Counted from the stretch's first letter, positions 40,063-50,852 are shown. The stretch is 64,000 nucleotides of DNA from an uncultured Ilumatobacter sp. (GCA_937919625.1 CALFRK010000113.1:1-64000), one strand, 5' to 3'. The notes: a model not told the origin generated them from the sequence alone. Made by a program: numbers and translations.

Positions 40063-42888
40063 ATGGCGTCCCCACCAAACGAACCCTGGGCGTTGCCGAT
40101 CGCGGACATTATCCACGGCGTCGCGACCGACCCGACTTCAGGACTCACGTCGGTTGAAGCGGCGCGCCGGCTTGTCGAAAGCGGCTCGAACGAGATCGCT
40201 GCCGCTGCCTCGACGCCGTGGCGGCGGCGGCTCGGTCACCAGTTCACCGATCCGCTTGTGATCTTGTTGCTGGTAGCGATCTTGATTTCGCTGATCGCCT
40301 GGTGGAGCGACGGCGCCGACGAAACGCCGCTCGAAGCGTTCGTGATCGCCGCCATCGTTGTGCTCAACGCTGGGATCGGATTCTGGCAGGAGTCCAAGGC
40401 GATCAAGGCGGTCGCCGCCCTGCAACGACTGAGCGCAACCCGCACCAGTGTGGTCCGCGACGGCGTGGTCGATCGCATTCCAACCGCCAATCTCGTCGTC
40501 GGTGACTTAGTGCTGCTGGCCGAGGGCGACGCCGTTGGCGCCGACTGCCGACTGACGAACTCTTCGTCATTGCAGATCGCTGAGGCTCCGTTGACGGGAG
40601 AGAGTATGCCTGTCGAGAAATCTACGGTGATGGTCGCCTCCGAAGCACCACTCGCCGAGCGCACCAACATCGCGTTCAGTGGCACCGCTGTCGTACGCGG
40701 CCGCGGAGAGGCCGTCGTGGTCGCCACCGGCATGAACAGCCAGATCGGCCGGATTGCCACGATGCTCGATCAGGAAGACTCACCGACTCCGCTGCAACAG
40801 CAGATCGCCTGGCTCGGACGCTGGCTCGGCATTGCCGTGGTCGTCTTGTCAGCGCTGATCGTCGGCGCCGTCCTGATCACCGCCGAAACACGTTCGTTCG
40901 CCACGACCGTCGACGCTCTGCTGATCGGTGTTTCACTGGCCGTGGCCGCCGTACCGGAAGGGCTCCCGGCGATCCTGTCTGTGGTGCTTGCCCTCGGCGT
41001 GCAGCGGATGGCCCGCGAGCAGGCAATCGTCAAGCGGCTGTCGTCGGTCGAGACACTCGGATCGGCGTCGGTGATCTGCACCGACAAGACGGGCACGCTG
41101 ACGCGCAACGAGATGACGATCGTTCAGGTCGTCACGGCCTCCGGTGCGGTCGACATCACGGGTGTCGGATACGAGCCAGTCGGCGAACTGGTGATCCGCG
41201 ACACGGCCACCCCACCAGATCTGGTGACAGGCGAGGTGACCGCCACGTTGAACGTCGGCAGCCTCGCCAATGACGCCTCGCTTCGCGAGCACGAACCGGG
41301 TGTCTGGGCCGTTAACGGCGACCCGACGGAGGCGGCGTTCTTGGTTGCCGAACACAAGATCGGAGTGGCGCCGGTCAACGGTCGGCCCGATCGTGTCGCC
41401 GAGATCCCATTCTCTGCCGAGCGCCGGCGGATGACGACTGTCCACGACAGCAACGGCAACAACAACGACGCTCTGATGCTGTGCAGCAAGGGTGCCCCTG
41501 ACGTGATCCTCGACCGCTGCACACACGAGCAGGTTGGCCTCGACGTAGTCGCGCTCACCGCCGAGCGGCGAACCCGGATCGCTGCCGAGGTCGATCGTCT
41601 GGCATCGAGCGCGCTGCGCACGATCGCAGTCGCCTACCGGCCATTCGACCCCAGCGACCTCGAGCCACCCCGGCCTAACGCCCAACCCCCGGAGTTCGGC
41701 GAACGCCACGAACACGATCTGGTCCACCTCGGCGTCGTCGGCATCCTCGACCCGCCCCGCCCCGAGGCTGCCAAGGCGATCACCGAAGCCCAGTCGGCCG
41801 GAATCCGGATCGTGATGATCACCGGTGATCATCCCACGACGGCGGTAAAGATCGGCGAATCGTTGGGAATCAGAACCGCCGGTCGCGCTACCCATGGCAT
41901 CTCCGGTAAAGAGCTGCACGCCACAGATCAGTTCGGGTTCAATGCTCTCGTCAGATCGAATGACGTATTTGCGCGGGTCGAGCCAGAGGACAAACTCCGG
42001 ATCGTCGAGGCGTTGCAGGGTGACGGCGAGATCGTCGCGATGACGGGCGACGGCGTCAACGACGCGCCGGCGCTGCGGCGCGCCGACATCGGGGTGGCGA
42101 TGGGTACTACCGGCACCGAAGTGTCGAAGGAAGCCGCCGACATGATCCTCGCCGACGACAACTTCGCCACCATCTTGAAAGCTGTGCGTGAGGGTCGAGA
42201 GATTTTTGCCGACATTCGCAAAGTTGTGCGCTACCTGTTGGCGTCGAACACGGGGGAGGTGCTGGTGATGGTGATCGGTGTGCTGGCCGCCTCGGCTCTG
42301 GGCCTGCACGCCGTCGGCGGCGACGCAGCGGTGCCGCTGCTCGCCACACAGATCCTCTGGATCAATCTGCTCACCGACGGGGCACTGGCCCTGGCACTGG
42401 GCATCGATCCCGCTGTCGAGAACGTGATGGATCGCCCGCCGCGTCGTCCCGCCGACCGCGTGGTCGACCGCAAGATGCTCGTCACGATCGGCCTGATCGG
42501 CATCACGTCCGCGGTCGCCGCGCTGATCGCCCTCGACCTACGGCTACCGGGCGGCTTGCTCGGGGGTGACGGTGACATCGAAACCGCTCGCACGATGGCG
42601 TTCAGCACGCTCGTGATCGGTCAGATTTTCAACGCATTCAACGCCCGCTCCGACCTTGTCAGCGCCTTTGTGCGTCCGTTCGAGAACCGAATCCTGTGGG
42701 TGGCCGTGATCGTGACGGTCGCCCTTCAGGTTGCTGTGGTTCACCTGCCGTGGCTGCAACGGGCGTTCGACACCGCTCCGCTCGATGTGAACGAATGGTT
42801 GATCACGCTGGCGCTCGCCTCGACGGTGCTGTGGGTCGACGAGCTACGCAAGCTGGTCCACCGTTGGAACCTCAGGCGTGCCGGCTGA
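40063..42888 (+). CDS. Cation-translocating P-type ATPase (P2-type, Ca2+-like)
   Basis: ICTDKTGTLTRNEMTIVQV, PLTGESMPVEKS, MTGDGVNDAPALRRADIGVAMG; AAVPEGLPAILSVVLALG. Confidence 0.95.
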   Translation: MASPPNEPWALPIADIIHGVATDPTSGLTSVEAARRLVESGSNEIAAAASTPWRRRLGHQFTDPLVILLLVAILISLIAWWSDGADETPLEAFVIAAIVVLNAGIGFWQESKAIKAVAALQRLSATRTSVVRDGVVDRIPTANLVVGDLVLLAEGDAVGADCRLTNSSSLQIAEAPLTGESMPVEKSTVMVASEAPLAERTNIAFSGTAVVRGRGEAVVVATGMNSQIGRIATMLDQEDSPTPLQQQIAWLGRWLGIAVVVLSALIVGAVLITAETRSFATTVDALLIGVSLAVAAVPEGLPAILSVVLALGVQRMAREQAIVKRLSSVETLGSASVICTDKTGTLTRNEMTIVQVVTASGAVDITGVGYEPVGELVIRDTATPPDLVTGEVTATLNVGSLANDASLREHEPGVWAVNGDPTEAAFLVAEHKIGVAPVNGRPDRVAEIPFSAERRRMTTVHDSNGNNNDALMLCSKGAPDVILDRCTHEQVGLDVVALTAERRTRIAAEVDRLASSALRTIAVAYRPFDPSDLEPPRPNAQPPEFGERHEHDLVHLGVVGILDPPRPEAAKAITEAQSAGIRIVMITGDHPTTAVKIGESLGIRTAGRATHGISGKELHATDQFGFNALVRSNDVFARVEPEDKLRIVEALQGDGEIVAMTGDGVNDAPALRRADIGVAMGTTGTEVSKEAADMILADDNFATILKAVREGREIFADIRKVVRYLLASNTGEVLVMVIGVLAASALGLHAVGGDAAVPLLATQILWINLLTDGALALALGIDPAVENVMDRPPRRPADRVVDRKMLVTIGLIGITSAVAALIALDLRLPGGLLGGDGDIETARTMAFSTLVIGQIFNAFNARSDLVSAFVRPFENRILWVAVIVTVALQVAVVHLPWLQRAFDTAPLDVNEWLITLALASTVLWVDELRKLVHRWNLRRAG

Positions 42889-43411
42889 CTATCCGATCGA
42901 CGATCTCGTTGGCGATCTCAGTCGGCTTGCGACCCTCGGTGTCGACGTGCTCGAATCCGGCGTAGGCCGGGGCGCGTTCTTCGAGCAACAGTGTGATCCG
43001 TTGGAGCACATCGGTGCCGTCGAGCAGCGGACGCTCGACCGGCGAGTCATCGGCGATCACCCTGGCGAGAATCGTGTCGACCGACGCCGTCAGGCAGAAC
43101 ACATCTCCGGTGGCGCCGAGCCGGGCGGCGTTGACCGCATCGACCATCAGACGTCCGCCCGTCGAGATCACCAGTCGGTCACGTTCGGACAGCTCATCCG
43201 CCACGTCACGTTCGAGGCGGCGAAACTCGCCCTCACCGTGATCGCGAAAAATCTCTGGGATCGGACCGTGCCGTTGCTCGATCACTCGATCGGTATCGAC
43301 GAACTCGTAATCGAATCGCTCGGCCAGCAACCGACCGACCGTTGTCTTGCCGGTACCCATGAACCCGGTCAGTATCACGTTGCCGTGGGCAGGCATCGGC
43401 GAATCCTCCAT
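42872..43411 (-). CDS. Shikimate kinase-like protein
   Basis: NVILTGFMGTGKTTVGRLLAERFDYEFVDTDRVIEQRHGPIPEIFRDHGEGEFRRLERDV; convergent 17-bp overlap with the P-type ATPase 3' end. Confidence 0.87.
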   Translation of the reverse strand: MEDSPMPAHGNVILTGFMGTGKTTVGRLLAERFDYEFVDTDRVIEQRHGPIPEIFRDHGEGEFRRLERDVADELSERDRLVISTGGRLMVDAVNAARLGATGDVFCLTASVDTILARVIADDSPVERPLLDGTDVLQRITLLLEERAPAYAGFEHVDTEGRKPTEIANEIVDRIVSRHA

Positions 43412-43513
43412 GACGACAGCCAGGCTATTGCGTCACATGGTGAGGCGGTCAACGAGATTTCGCGGACCTTCAGAATCACTGCCCAAAACCTGTCTGACCC
43501 GCGGCGCCGGCAA

Positions 43514-43542
43514 GACCACTTTGTGTCAAACACAACGTGGTC
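43514..43542. repeat. Imperfect palindrome GACCACTTTGTGTC..AACACAACGTGGTC
   Basis: 14-bp arms with two mismatches; shares TTGTGTC core with 16861-16881. Confidence 0.7.
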
Positions 43543-45740
43543 TACAGGTCGATCACCAGACGGCGGGCCGCCGGGTCGGCGGCGTTGCGGGCGACCGACA
43601 GCTCGTGGCGGCCTGTTACCCGCTTCCATGCCCTACGTTCTCCGTCGCGCACCGCCATGGCGCCGATGCTGACGCGGAGCTCTACCGTGGCGCTCTCGCC
43701 CGCCCCTACCTCGACTCGGCGAAAGCCGACCAGACGCCGGGGGCGCCCCGGCTCGGGTAACGAGGCGTAGACCTGCACTACGTCGGCCCCATCCCGGTCA
43801 CCCGTATTTCTGACCAAGCCACTGACCACGATCTCATCACCGGACGTGGCAACCTCGAACTCACCGAGTTCGAATGTGGTGTATGACAGACCGAACCCGA
43901 ACGGGTAGGTCGGGGTGTGACCTTCGCGCTCCGATCGCCACCAGCCGTGCCATTGGTCATAGACGACGCGATCGGCTTCACCATCGAAGTCGGGAAGATG
44001 CGACTCGTCAGCGGCGACCGTGAACGGCAAGCGCGCCGAGGGGTTGACTTCGCCGAAAAGCACGTCGGCCAGCCCGTGTCCGGCCTGCTGCCCGCCATAC
44101 CAAGCTTGCACGACAGCGGGAACCGACCCCAGCCAATCGGTCATCACCACCGCGCTGCCTGCCTGGACCACGACGACCGTGCGTTCGTTGGCTGACGCCA
44201 CCGCCTGGATCAACTCCTCATCGTGGGGCCGCAACCGGATCGAATGTCGATCCCCACCTTTCGAAAAGCCAAGCCCGGGCCGAGCGCTCACATGATCGGG
44301 TTTGATAGTCGGCAAGGCGTGATCGAGCGAGGCCCGGAACGCGGCAACAACCTCCGGTTCGTCGACGGCGGGAAACAGATGACTCAGATCGGTCCCCGTG
44401 TCTCCGATGAACTCACCCTCGTCGTCTGACGTGTAGCCGACCACCACGATCGCCACATCGACGTCGGCGGCAACCGCGGCCGCTGCTGCGACATCAGATC
44501 CGTCATCATGCACGATCTCTGTATCGCCCGCAGCGCCCCGAATTCCGGCGAGCAGATTGACATTGTCAAGCGAGTACACATCGCTCGACCCGCCGTCGCC
44601 GAGGTTCGTCTGATCGGCCAGTTCGCCGACCACCGCGATCCGCAGCAAGCTCGAGCACTTCAGCGGTAGCACCGGCTGGCTATCGACCAACTCGTTACGC
44701 AGCAGCACCACCGAGCGGGCGGCTACCTCGCGGGCCAACGCGACATGTTCGGGCGCACCCACAACCGACATCGGAGGATTCGGCGTCGAAAGTACCGAGT
44801 CGAACCTCAGCAGTGTCGAGATCACATTCGTGACCGCCCGATCGACCGCTTCCCACGACGCCTCGCCCGACTCGAGCGCAGCAGGGAGGTCCGAGAATCG
44901 AATCATCCGCCACGGCATCTCGATGTCGAGCCCAGCGTGTAGCGATGCCGCCGCGTCGCGCATCCCAAAAATCCAATCGCTGATGATGAACCCGTCAAAG
45001 CCCCACTCGACGCGCAGAATATCGGTGAGCAGCTCACGCGAATCGCCGCACCACTGGCCGTTGACCTGGTTGTAGGCACTCATCACGCAGGCGACGCCCT
45101 CGTCGATGATGCGCTTGAAATGTGGCAGGTAGACCTCGTGCAGCGCCACGTCGTCGACTTCGACATCAACCCGGAAACGGGCATTCTCCATCGAGTTGGC
45201 GGCAAAATGCTTGACGGTGGCCATCGCGTGGCGCTGGATTCCTCGGGTCAGCGCGGCACCCATCTCACCCACGTGGTGCGGGTCTTCGCCGTAGGTCTCC
45301 TGGGCGCGGCCCCACGCCGGGTGGCGTAACACGTTCACGCACACACCGCCATACAGCGTGGCCCCCGACGCACGAAGCTCACGCCCGATCACATCGCCCA
45401 CACGTTGCTCGAGATCGGGGTCCCATGTGGCTCCCCGCGCCATCGATACGGGGAAACAGGTGGCGTTGCCGATCACCACACCGCGCGGGCCGTCACAGAA
45501 GGCGATCCCCGGCATGCCGACCCGCTCGACGACCGCGCCGTAAAACGGGGCTTCGTGGTATCCACCTTGACCGAGGAACTGAAGCCCGGCCCATGTTGGA
45601 GCATCACCGTCGAGACACCAGAGCTTTTCCTCCGGTGTGAGCGCCGCCACGACGATTGCCGCCGCGGTTCGGGTTGACTCGCCGTCGGCGACTGCGGCAC
45701 GCGCCGTTTCAAAGGGAGAACTCATCGTGTCGGCACTCAT
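43542..45740 (-). CDS. Glycoside hydrolase family 3 (beta-glucosidase-like)
   Basis: GIAFCDGPRGVVIGNATCFPVSMARGATWDP, TVKHFAANSMEN, GFDGFIISDWIFGMRDAAASLHAGLDIEMP; C-terminal FnIII-like. Confidence 0.93.
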   Translation of the reverse strand: MSADTMSSPFETARAAVADGESTRTAAAIVVAALTPEEKLWCLDGDAPTWAGLQFLGQGGYHEAPFYGAVVERVGMPGIAFCDGPRGVVIGNATCFPVSMARGATWDPDLEQRVGDVIGRELRASGATLYGGVCVNVLRHPAWGRAQETYGEDPHHVGEMGAALTRGIQRHAMATVKHFAANSMENARFRVDVEVDDVALHEVYLPHFKRIIDEGVACVMSAYNQVNGQWCGDSRELLTDILRVEWGFDGFIISDWIFGMRDAAASLHAGLDIEMPWRMIRFSDLPAALESGEASWEAVDRAVTNVISTLLRFDSVLSTPNPPMSVVGAPEHVALAREVAARSVVLLRNELVDSQPVLPLKCSSLLRIAVVGELADQTNLGDGGSSDVYSLDNVNLLAGIRGAAGDTEIVHDDGSDVAAAAAVAADVDVAIVVVGYTSDDEGEFIGDTGTDLSHLFPAVDEPEVVAAFRASLDHALPTIKPDHVSARPGLGFSKGGDRHSIRLRPHDEELIQAVASANERTVVVVQAGSAVVMTDWLGSVPAVVQAWYGGQQAGHGLADVLFGEVNPSARLPFTVAADESHLPDFDGEADRVVYDQWHGWWRSEREGHTPTYPFGFGLSYTTFELGEFEVATSGDEIVVSGLVRNTGDRDGADVVQVYASLPEPGRPRRLVGFRRVEVGAGESATVELRVSIGAMAVRDGERRAWKRVTGRHELSVARNAADPAARRLVIDL

Positions 45741-45884
45741 GACGTCCGACAGTACGGCCTTGCCGTCTCACACGGCGAGGTCGTCGATCAAACGCATCGG
45801 GCGATTCCGTGGTCGTTGATGCAGCGGTCACCACACGCGGCATCTCCAACTCACGCGACACGATCACGTGGCCGGCAAAGACAG

Positions 45885-46439
45885 TTACAGAGAACGGTCG
45901 GCGCGAATGATGCTCATCACCATCGCATCGTGGAAGTCTCCCGCCCACAGCAACGCCTGGCGAAGCACACCCTCAGATCGAAACCCGACCTTCTCGTAGA
46001 CGGCCAAGCCACGCGGGTTGAGGTCGTACACCTCGAGCGACAGGCGGTTCACTGGCGGATCGTCGATCTGATCGAAGACATAGTCGACAACGAGTTGGGT
46101 CGCCTCCGTGCCGAGACCACGATTACGGGCAGCGGGACCGAGCGCGATCCGAAAGCCGCACGATCGGTTGTCGGGATCCCAATCGTTGATCACGACTTCG
46201 CCGGCCCACTCACCGGTGCTGCGGTCGGTGACGGCCAGATCGAGACGATCCGTCTGCTCGATCCGACTGGCACACCATTGTTCGAGTTGTCGGCGCTCGA
46301 ACGTGCCGTGCGATCCGGTCAGACGTATGGTCTCGGCGTCGTGAAGGTCGGCCCACATGTGTTCGGTGTCGTCGGCCACCATCGGCCGCAACACGACGAG
46401 CTTCCCGGTCAGTGTCGGCTTGTCAGCGAATGTCGTCAC
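45885..46439 (-). CDS. GNAT family N-acetyltransferase (RimJ/RimL-like)
   Basis: VVLRPMVADDTEHMW; IALGPAARNRGLGTEATQLVVDYVFD; RLSLEVYDLNPRGLAVYEKVGFRSEGVLR. Confidence 0.9.
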   Translation of the reverse strand: MTTFADKPTLTGKLVVLRPMVADDTEHMWADLHDAETIRLTGSHGTFERRQLEQWCASRIEQTDRLDLAVTDRSTGEWAGEVVINDWDPDNRSCGFRIALGPAARNRGLGTEATQLVVDYVFDQIDDPPVNRLSLEVYDLNPRGLAVYEKVGFRSEGVLRQALLWAGDFHDAMVMSIIRADRSL

Positions 46440-46533
46440 GCCGACAAGCTAAAGCCGTAACGACGAAGCGTTCAACCGTCGAATCAACCAGTCCGCGCCG
46501 TCATGCGCCAACGCGCTGCGCTACGGTCGGAAG

Positions 46534-47349
46534 ATGTCGTTGATCTCCGTCGCCGACCTCGCAACCCGCCTTGACGAACCGAATCTGGTCGTGTGCGACG
46601 TGCGCTTCTTTCTCGCCGATCACGACCAGGGTCGCCGCGAGTACCACGCCGGGCACGTGCCCGGCGCTCGCTTTGTCGACCTTCACACCGACTTGGGGAG
46701 AGGCCCGGGCGGCGGGCGGCACCCGTTGCCGAACGTCGCCGACTTCACTGCCCTGCTGGGGCAGCTCGGCATTGGCCCGGCCAGTTTCGTCGTCGCCTAC
46801 GACAGCGCCAGCGGGGCGACCGCCTCACGCTTGTGGTGGATGTTGCGCTCGATCGGACACGGCCGAGTCGCCGTACTCGACGGTGGGTTCCCTGCCTGGT
46901 CGGCGGCTGGTCACCCCGTGTCCGCCGACCTCCCGGCGATAAGCGCAGTCTCGTATCCGCAGGCACCTGACTGGACCGGTGTGATCGACGCCGATGCCGT
47001 TCAACAAGGTGGTGCGCTGGGCGCCACCGTGATCGATTCCCGGTCCCCCGAACGGTTTCGGGGAGACAGCGAACCGCTCGATGCCCAAGCGGGGCACATT
47101 CCAGGGGCGGTCAATCGATTCCATGCCGACAATGTCGGCGCCGATGGTCTGATGCTGCCGATTGCGCAGTTGGCTCAGCGTTTTGCCGGGCTCGGTTCAA
47201 GTCCGATCGTGTACTGCGGCAGCGGTGTCACGGCGTGCCACAACCTGCTGGCGATGTCGCTGGTGGGGGTGTTTGGTGGACGCCTTTACCCAGGCTCGTG
47301 GAGCGAGTGGTCGGCCGATCCCAACCGCGCCGTCGCGACCGGCAACTGA
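46534..47349 (+). CDS. sseA: Thiosulfate/3-mercaptopyruvate sulfurtransferase (two rhodanese domains)
   Basis: VVCDVRFFLADHDQGRREYHAGHVPGARFVDLHTDL; SPIVYCGSGVTACHNLLAM catalytic loop. Confidence 0.9.
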   Translation: MSLISVADLATRLDEPNLVVCDVRFFLADHDQGRREYHAGHVPGARFVDLHTDLGRGPGGGRHPLPNVADFTALLGQLGIGPASFVVAYDSASGATASRLWWMLRSIGHGRVAVLDGGFPAWSAAGHPVSADLPAISAVSYPQAPDWTGVIDADAVQQGGALGATVIDSRSPERFRGDSEPLDAQAGHIPGAVNRFHADNVGADGLMLPIAQLAQRFAGLGSSPIVYCGSGVTACHNLLAMSLVGVFGGRLYPGSWSEWSADPNRAVATGN

Positions 47350-49017
47350 TCAGCGCTTCGAGGTCGACCTCTTCGCCGCCTTCTTGGCGGCGACCTTTTT
47401 GGTCGAAGTCTGCTTGGGTGCAGTCTGCTTGGGTGCAGCCTGCTTGGGTGCAGCCTTCTTGGCAGCCGACTTCTTGGCAGCAGTCTTTTTCGCTACGACC
47501 GGTTTCATCGCACCACGGCGACCGGCGGCAGGCCCTTGCGGCACCGCCCATTCGGCGCCCGATGCCTTGAACAACCGGGTGACCTCATCGATGTGGAGGT
47601 CGGCAAGGTCCCACAGGTCGGGTACCAGCTCGCGGTCCGACACCAGGCCGAAGTCGAGCTGATCGCCGTACGAGTGCACGGTGATGTTCAGACCGATCCC
47701 GTTGGTGATCGTCGACACCGGTGTGTAGTGATCGAGCTTGGCGCCGGCGAAGTAGAGGTCCTCGCGGGGACCGGGAACATTCGAGATGACGACATTGATC
47801 GGCAGCGTTATGCGGTCGGAAAGCCTGGCCATCAAGCGCACAGCAGCAGTGGCAATCACCGGTGATGTGATGTCGGTCGCCTCCATAATGGCGTCGGCCG
47901 GCACCAGATCGAGCTGCAGCTTGGCGGCGTTCATGGCCTCCCTGCAACGCGCCACACGTTCTAGCGGATCGGCGCAGTTGGTCGGGAGCTCCGCAATGAT
48001 CGACGACACGCGGTTCGTCCATGGGTCTTCTTCGAGACCCGTGCGAACCGATACCGGCACCATCGCCCGCAGCGGTTCGTCGGGCAACGCGTCGTGGTGC
48101 AGCAGGTACTCGCGTAATGCACCGGCGCAGATCGCCATCACCACGTCGTTGACAGTTCCGCCGGTGGCATCTTTGAGGCGCTTGATGTTGGCGAGCGACT
48201 CGGAGCGCATGGCAAACCGGCGGTCTGGACCGACACTCTTGTTCCAGGGGGTGGCCGGCGCCGCGGTGAGCGGCATCGTGACCCGCTTGACCTGATCGGA
48301 CACGGCGTTGGCCTGCTCGGAACGGCCTGCGGTCGAGGTGATCAGTTCGCGCGACTTCGTCGCCAGCTCGCCGAGACTGTTGAGGCCGGCCGACTCGGCG
48401 AAGTTGCGCAATATCCGCAGCGAGAGCCGAGCCCCTTTGACCGGGTTCGACACGAGGTGGTTGATCGACCGCTTGAGCAGTTCACGGTCGGTAGGCAGCT
48501 CTTCGCCCTTCCAGGCAACCGGTTCGTACGGCCACGGCGCATCGGCGCTTTCGTCGGTCATCAGCTTCAGCATGATCACACCAGCAGCACCGTCGATCGT
48601 GGCGTGGTGAGTCTTCGTCAGCATGGCCCATCGTCCATCGCCCAGACCCTCGATCACATACACCTCCCACAAGGGACGACTGCGATCCATCGGGCGACCG
48701 ATGATGCGAGCGACCTGCTCGGCGAGCTGGTCGGCAGCGCCGGGAGGTGCCAGGCCGATCTGTCTAACATGAAAGTCGAGATCGAAGTGTGGGTCGTCGA
48801 CCCAATACGGATGGTCAAGCCCGAACGGCACCTCGACGACGCGACGCCGCAATGGCTCCAGGTGCCCGACGAGCGAGCCAAATCGTTCGTACACGGCGGA
48901 GTACGGATCGAAATCCGGTGAGGGACGTTGGTAAACCGCCAGCGCGTTCACGTGCCCGTAGGTGTTGGGCGTCTCCATGTACAGAAACGCTGCGTCGAGC
49001 CCAGACAGTTGCTTCAT
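47350..49017 (-). CDS. WS/DGAT family O-acyltransferase with Lys/Ala/Pro-rich histone-like C-terminal tail
   Basis: MKQLSGLDAAFLYMETPNTYGHVNALAVYQ; HHATIDG (HHxxxDG); tail VAKKTAAKKSAAKKAAPKQAAPKQTAPKQTSTKKVAAKKAAKRSTSKR. Confidence 0.93.
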   Translation of the reverse strand: MKQLSGLDAAFLYMETPNTYGHVNALAVYQRPSPDFDPYSAVYERFGSLVGHLEPLRRRVVEVPFGLDHPYWVDDPHFDLDFHVRQIGLAPPGAADQLAEQVARIIGRPMDRSRPLWEVYVIEGLGDGRWAMLTKTHHATIDGAAGVIMLKLMTDESADAPWPYEPVAWKGEELPTDRELLKRSINHLVSNPVKGARLSLRILRNFAESAGLNSLGELATKSRELITSTAGRSEQANAVSDQVKRVTMPLTAAPATPWNKSVGPDRRFAMRSESLANIKRLKDATGGTVNDVVMAICAGALREYLLHHDALPDEPLRAMVPVSVRTGLEEDPWTNRVSSIIAELPTNCADPLERVARCREAMNAAKLQLDLVPADAIMEATDITSPVIATAAVRLMARLSDRITLPINVVISNVPGPREDLYFAGAKLDHYTPVSTITNGIGLNITVHSYGDQLDFGLVSDRELVPDLWDLADLHIDEVTRLFKASGAEWAVPQGPAAGRRGAMKPVVAKKTAAKKSAAKKAAPKQAAPKQTAPKQTSTKKVAAKKAAKRSTSKR

Positions 49018-49031
49018 GTTGGGCCTTCGGT

Positions 49032-50852
49032 TCAGCTCGAGTAGATGGCATCGATATCGGCCGCAAAATGCGCCAGGATGCCGCGCCGCTTGAGTTTCGA
49101 TGTGGGTGTCAGCAGTTCGGTGTCGGGTAGCCACTCGTCGCCGAGCACCTTGATCTTCTTGACCGACTCGGCATTGTTAAACGTCGACATCGCCTCGATC
49201 AACCCGGCCTCGATCTCGGCCACGACATCTGGGTTATCGGCCATCGCCGCCATGGTTGCGGCGTCTCCCTCGAGCCCGTGGACGGCCGCCCATGCCTTGG
49301 CCGAATCGGGATCGAGAACTACAAGCGCCGACACGAAGGGGCGCTTTTCGCCAACCGCACAGGCCTGTCCGACGAGCGGAATCCCCTTCAGCGCTGCCTC
49401 CAAATTGGCGGGGCTGATGTTCTTTCCGCCGGCGGTGATGATCAGCTCTTTCTTGCGATCGACGATCCGCAGGTACCCGTCGCCATCGACCTCACCGATA
49501 TCGCCGGTGTGCACCCAACCGTCGGGATCCTTTGTTTCGGCGGTCTGTTCGTCGGCGTCGAGGTAGCCCTCGAACATATTGCCGCCCCGCGCCAGAACTT
49601 CGCCGTCTTCGCCGAGCTTCATCTCGACACCGGGAACAGCACAACCGACGTGGCCCGGCTTGGCAAGGTGCGACCAGCTGAGCACCGCAGTTGTCTCTGA
49701 CATGCCGTAGCCCTCGCTGAGCGGCACGCCGATCGTGCGGAACCACGACATCACCTCGGCCGGCAACGGCGCCGCACCACTTATGCAAATCTTCGCCTGG
49801 TCAAGCCCGAGCATCGTTTTGACGCGCTGGAATGCGGCCTGGTCGAGATAATCGTATGTAGCGGCCTGCTCGGCGGTAGCGGTACCGGCTGCAACCTTGT
49901 CGGCGAGCCCTTCGGCGGCAGCAAGTGCACCGGCGAACGCCTTGGCGCCTTCGGGGTTGGCGGCAAGGGCAGCATTGACCCCGGCGTGCAACTTCTCCCA
50001 CACGCGTGGCACGCCGATGAAGAAGTGGGGGTGTACCTCTGCTGTCATCGCGGCGACGAGCGACGTATTCGGACAGCAGTTGACCTGGGTCGCGAACTCA
50101 ACCAGGTAGTAGTGGCCCAGCAGGCGTTCCATGATGTGCGCCAGCGGCAGGTACGACACGTGCCGGAAGCCGGTCATCTCGTCGAGCCCGGTCTGCTCTT
50201 TCATGGAGCAGCTGATCGACTCAAGCGTCCAACACACGTTGCGGTTGCTCAGCATCACACCCTTCGGTGGGCCGGTGGTGCCAGAGGTGTAGATCACCGT
50301 GGCGAGATCATCGGGATCGCCGTGGGCGGCGGCCTCATCGAGGTCGGCCGGCTCGCAGGCGAGCAGGTCGGCATGGCGCACAACGTCGGCCGGGGTCGAG
50401 TCGGACGGCTCGAGGATCACCGTCGTCTCAATCGTGCCGAGCCGGTCGCCGACGGCGTCGAAGCGACCCTTGAACCCATCGTTTTCGAGGATCGCCATCT
50501 TGGCACCGCAGTGATTGACCAGATAGTCGATCTGATCGGGTGCGGACGAGTTATAGATCGACACCGGCGTGGCGCCACAGAACAGCACGGCGAGGTCGAT
50601 CGCATGGAATTCGGGCCGGTTGGCCAGCATCAGTACAACACGGTCACCGTTGCCGATGCCGAGCCCGCGCAGACCGGTGGTCAACCGTGCAACATCGTCG
50701 GCGACTTGCGCCAGGGTCTGGGTCTGCCAGTTGCCACTGGTGTCCTTCCAGCGCAACACCTCGACATCGGCATGGCGTTCGAGATTCGCGAGAAACCGCA
50801 TCGCTACGGTCTGGCCGGCGACGGCCTGGTCAAGTTCTTGTGATGTCATCAT
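49032..50852 (-). CDS. AMP-dependent synthetase/long-chain fatty-acid-CoA ligase
   Basis: VIYTSGTTGPPKGVMLSNRN; LSEGYGMSETTAVLSW; DRKKELIITAGGKNISPANLEAALKGIP. Confidence 0.94.
   Translation of the reverse strand: MMTSQELDQAVAGQTVAMRFLANLERHADVEVLRWKDTSGNWQTQTLAQVADDVARLTTGLRGLGIGNGDRVVLMLANRPEFHAIDLAVLFCGATPVSIYNSSAPDQIDYLVNHCGAKMAILENDGFKGRFDAVGDRLGTIETTVILEPSDSTPADVVRHADLLACEPADLDEAAAHGDPDDLATVIYTSGTTGPPKGVMLSNRNVCWTLESISCSMKEQTGLDEMTGFRHVSYLPLAHIMERLLGHYYLVEFATQVNCCPNTSLVAAMTAEVHPHFFIGVPRVWEKLHAGVNAALAANPEGAKAFAGALAAAEGLADKVAAGTATAEQAATYDYLDQAAFQRVKTMLGLDQAKICISGAAPLPAEVMSWFRTIGVPLSEGYGMSETTAVLSWSHLAKPGHVGCAVPGVEMKLGEDGEVLARGGNMFEGYLDADEQTAETKDPDGWVHTGDIGEVDGDGYLRIVDRKKELIITAGGKNISPANLEAALKGIPLVGQACAVGEKRPFVSALVVLDPDSAKAWAAVHGLEGDAATMAAMADNPDVVAEIEAGLIEAMSTFNNAESVKKIKVLGDEWLPDTELLTPTSKLKRRGILAHFAADIDAIYSS

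Noticed and set aside
40933-42309. 458-aa minus-strand ORF opposite the P-type ATPase
   Set aside because: Antisense shadow of a conserved P-type ATPase; composition typical of spurious ORFs.
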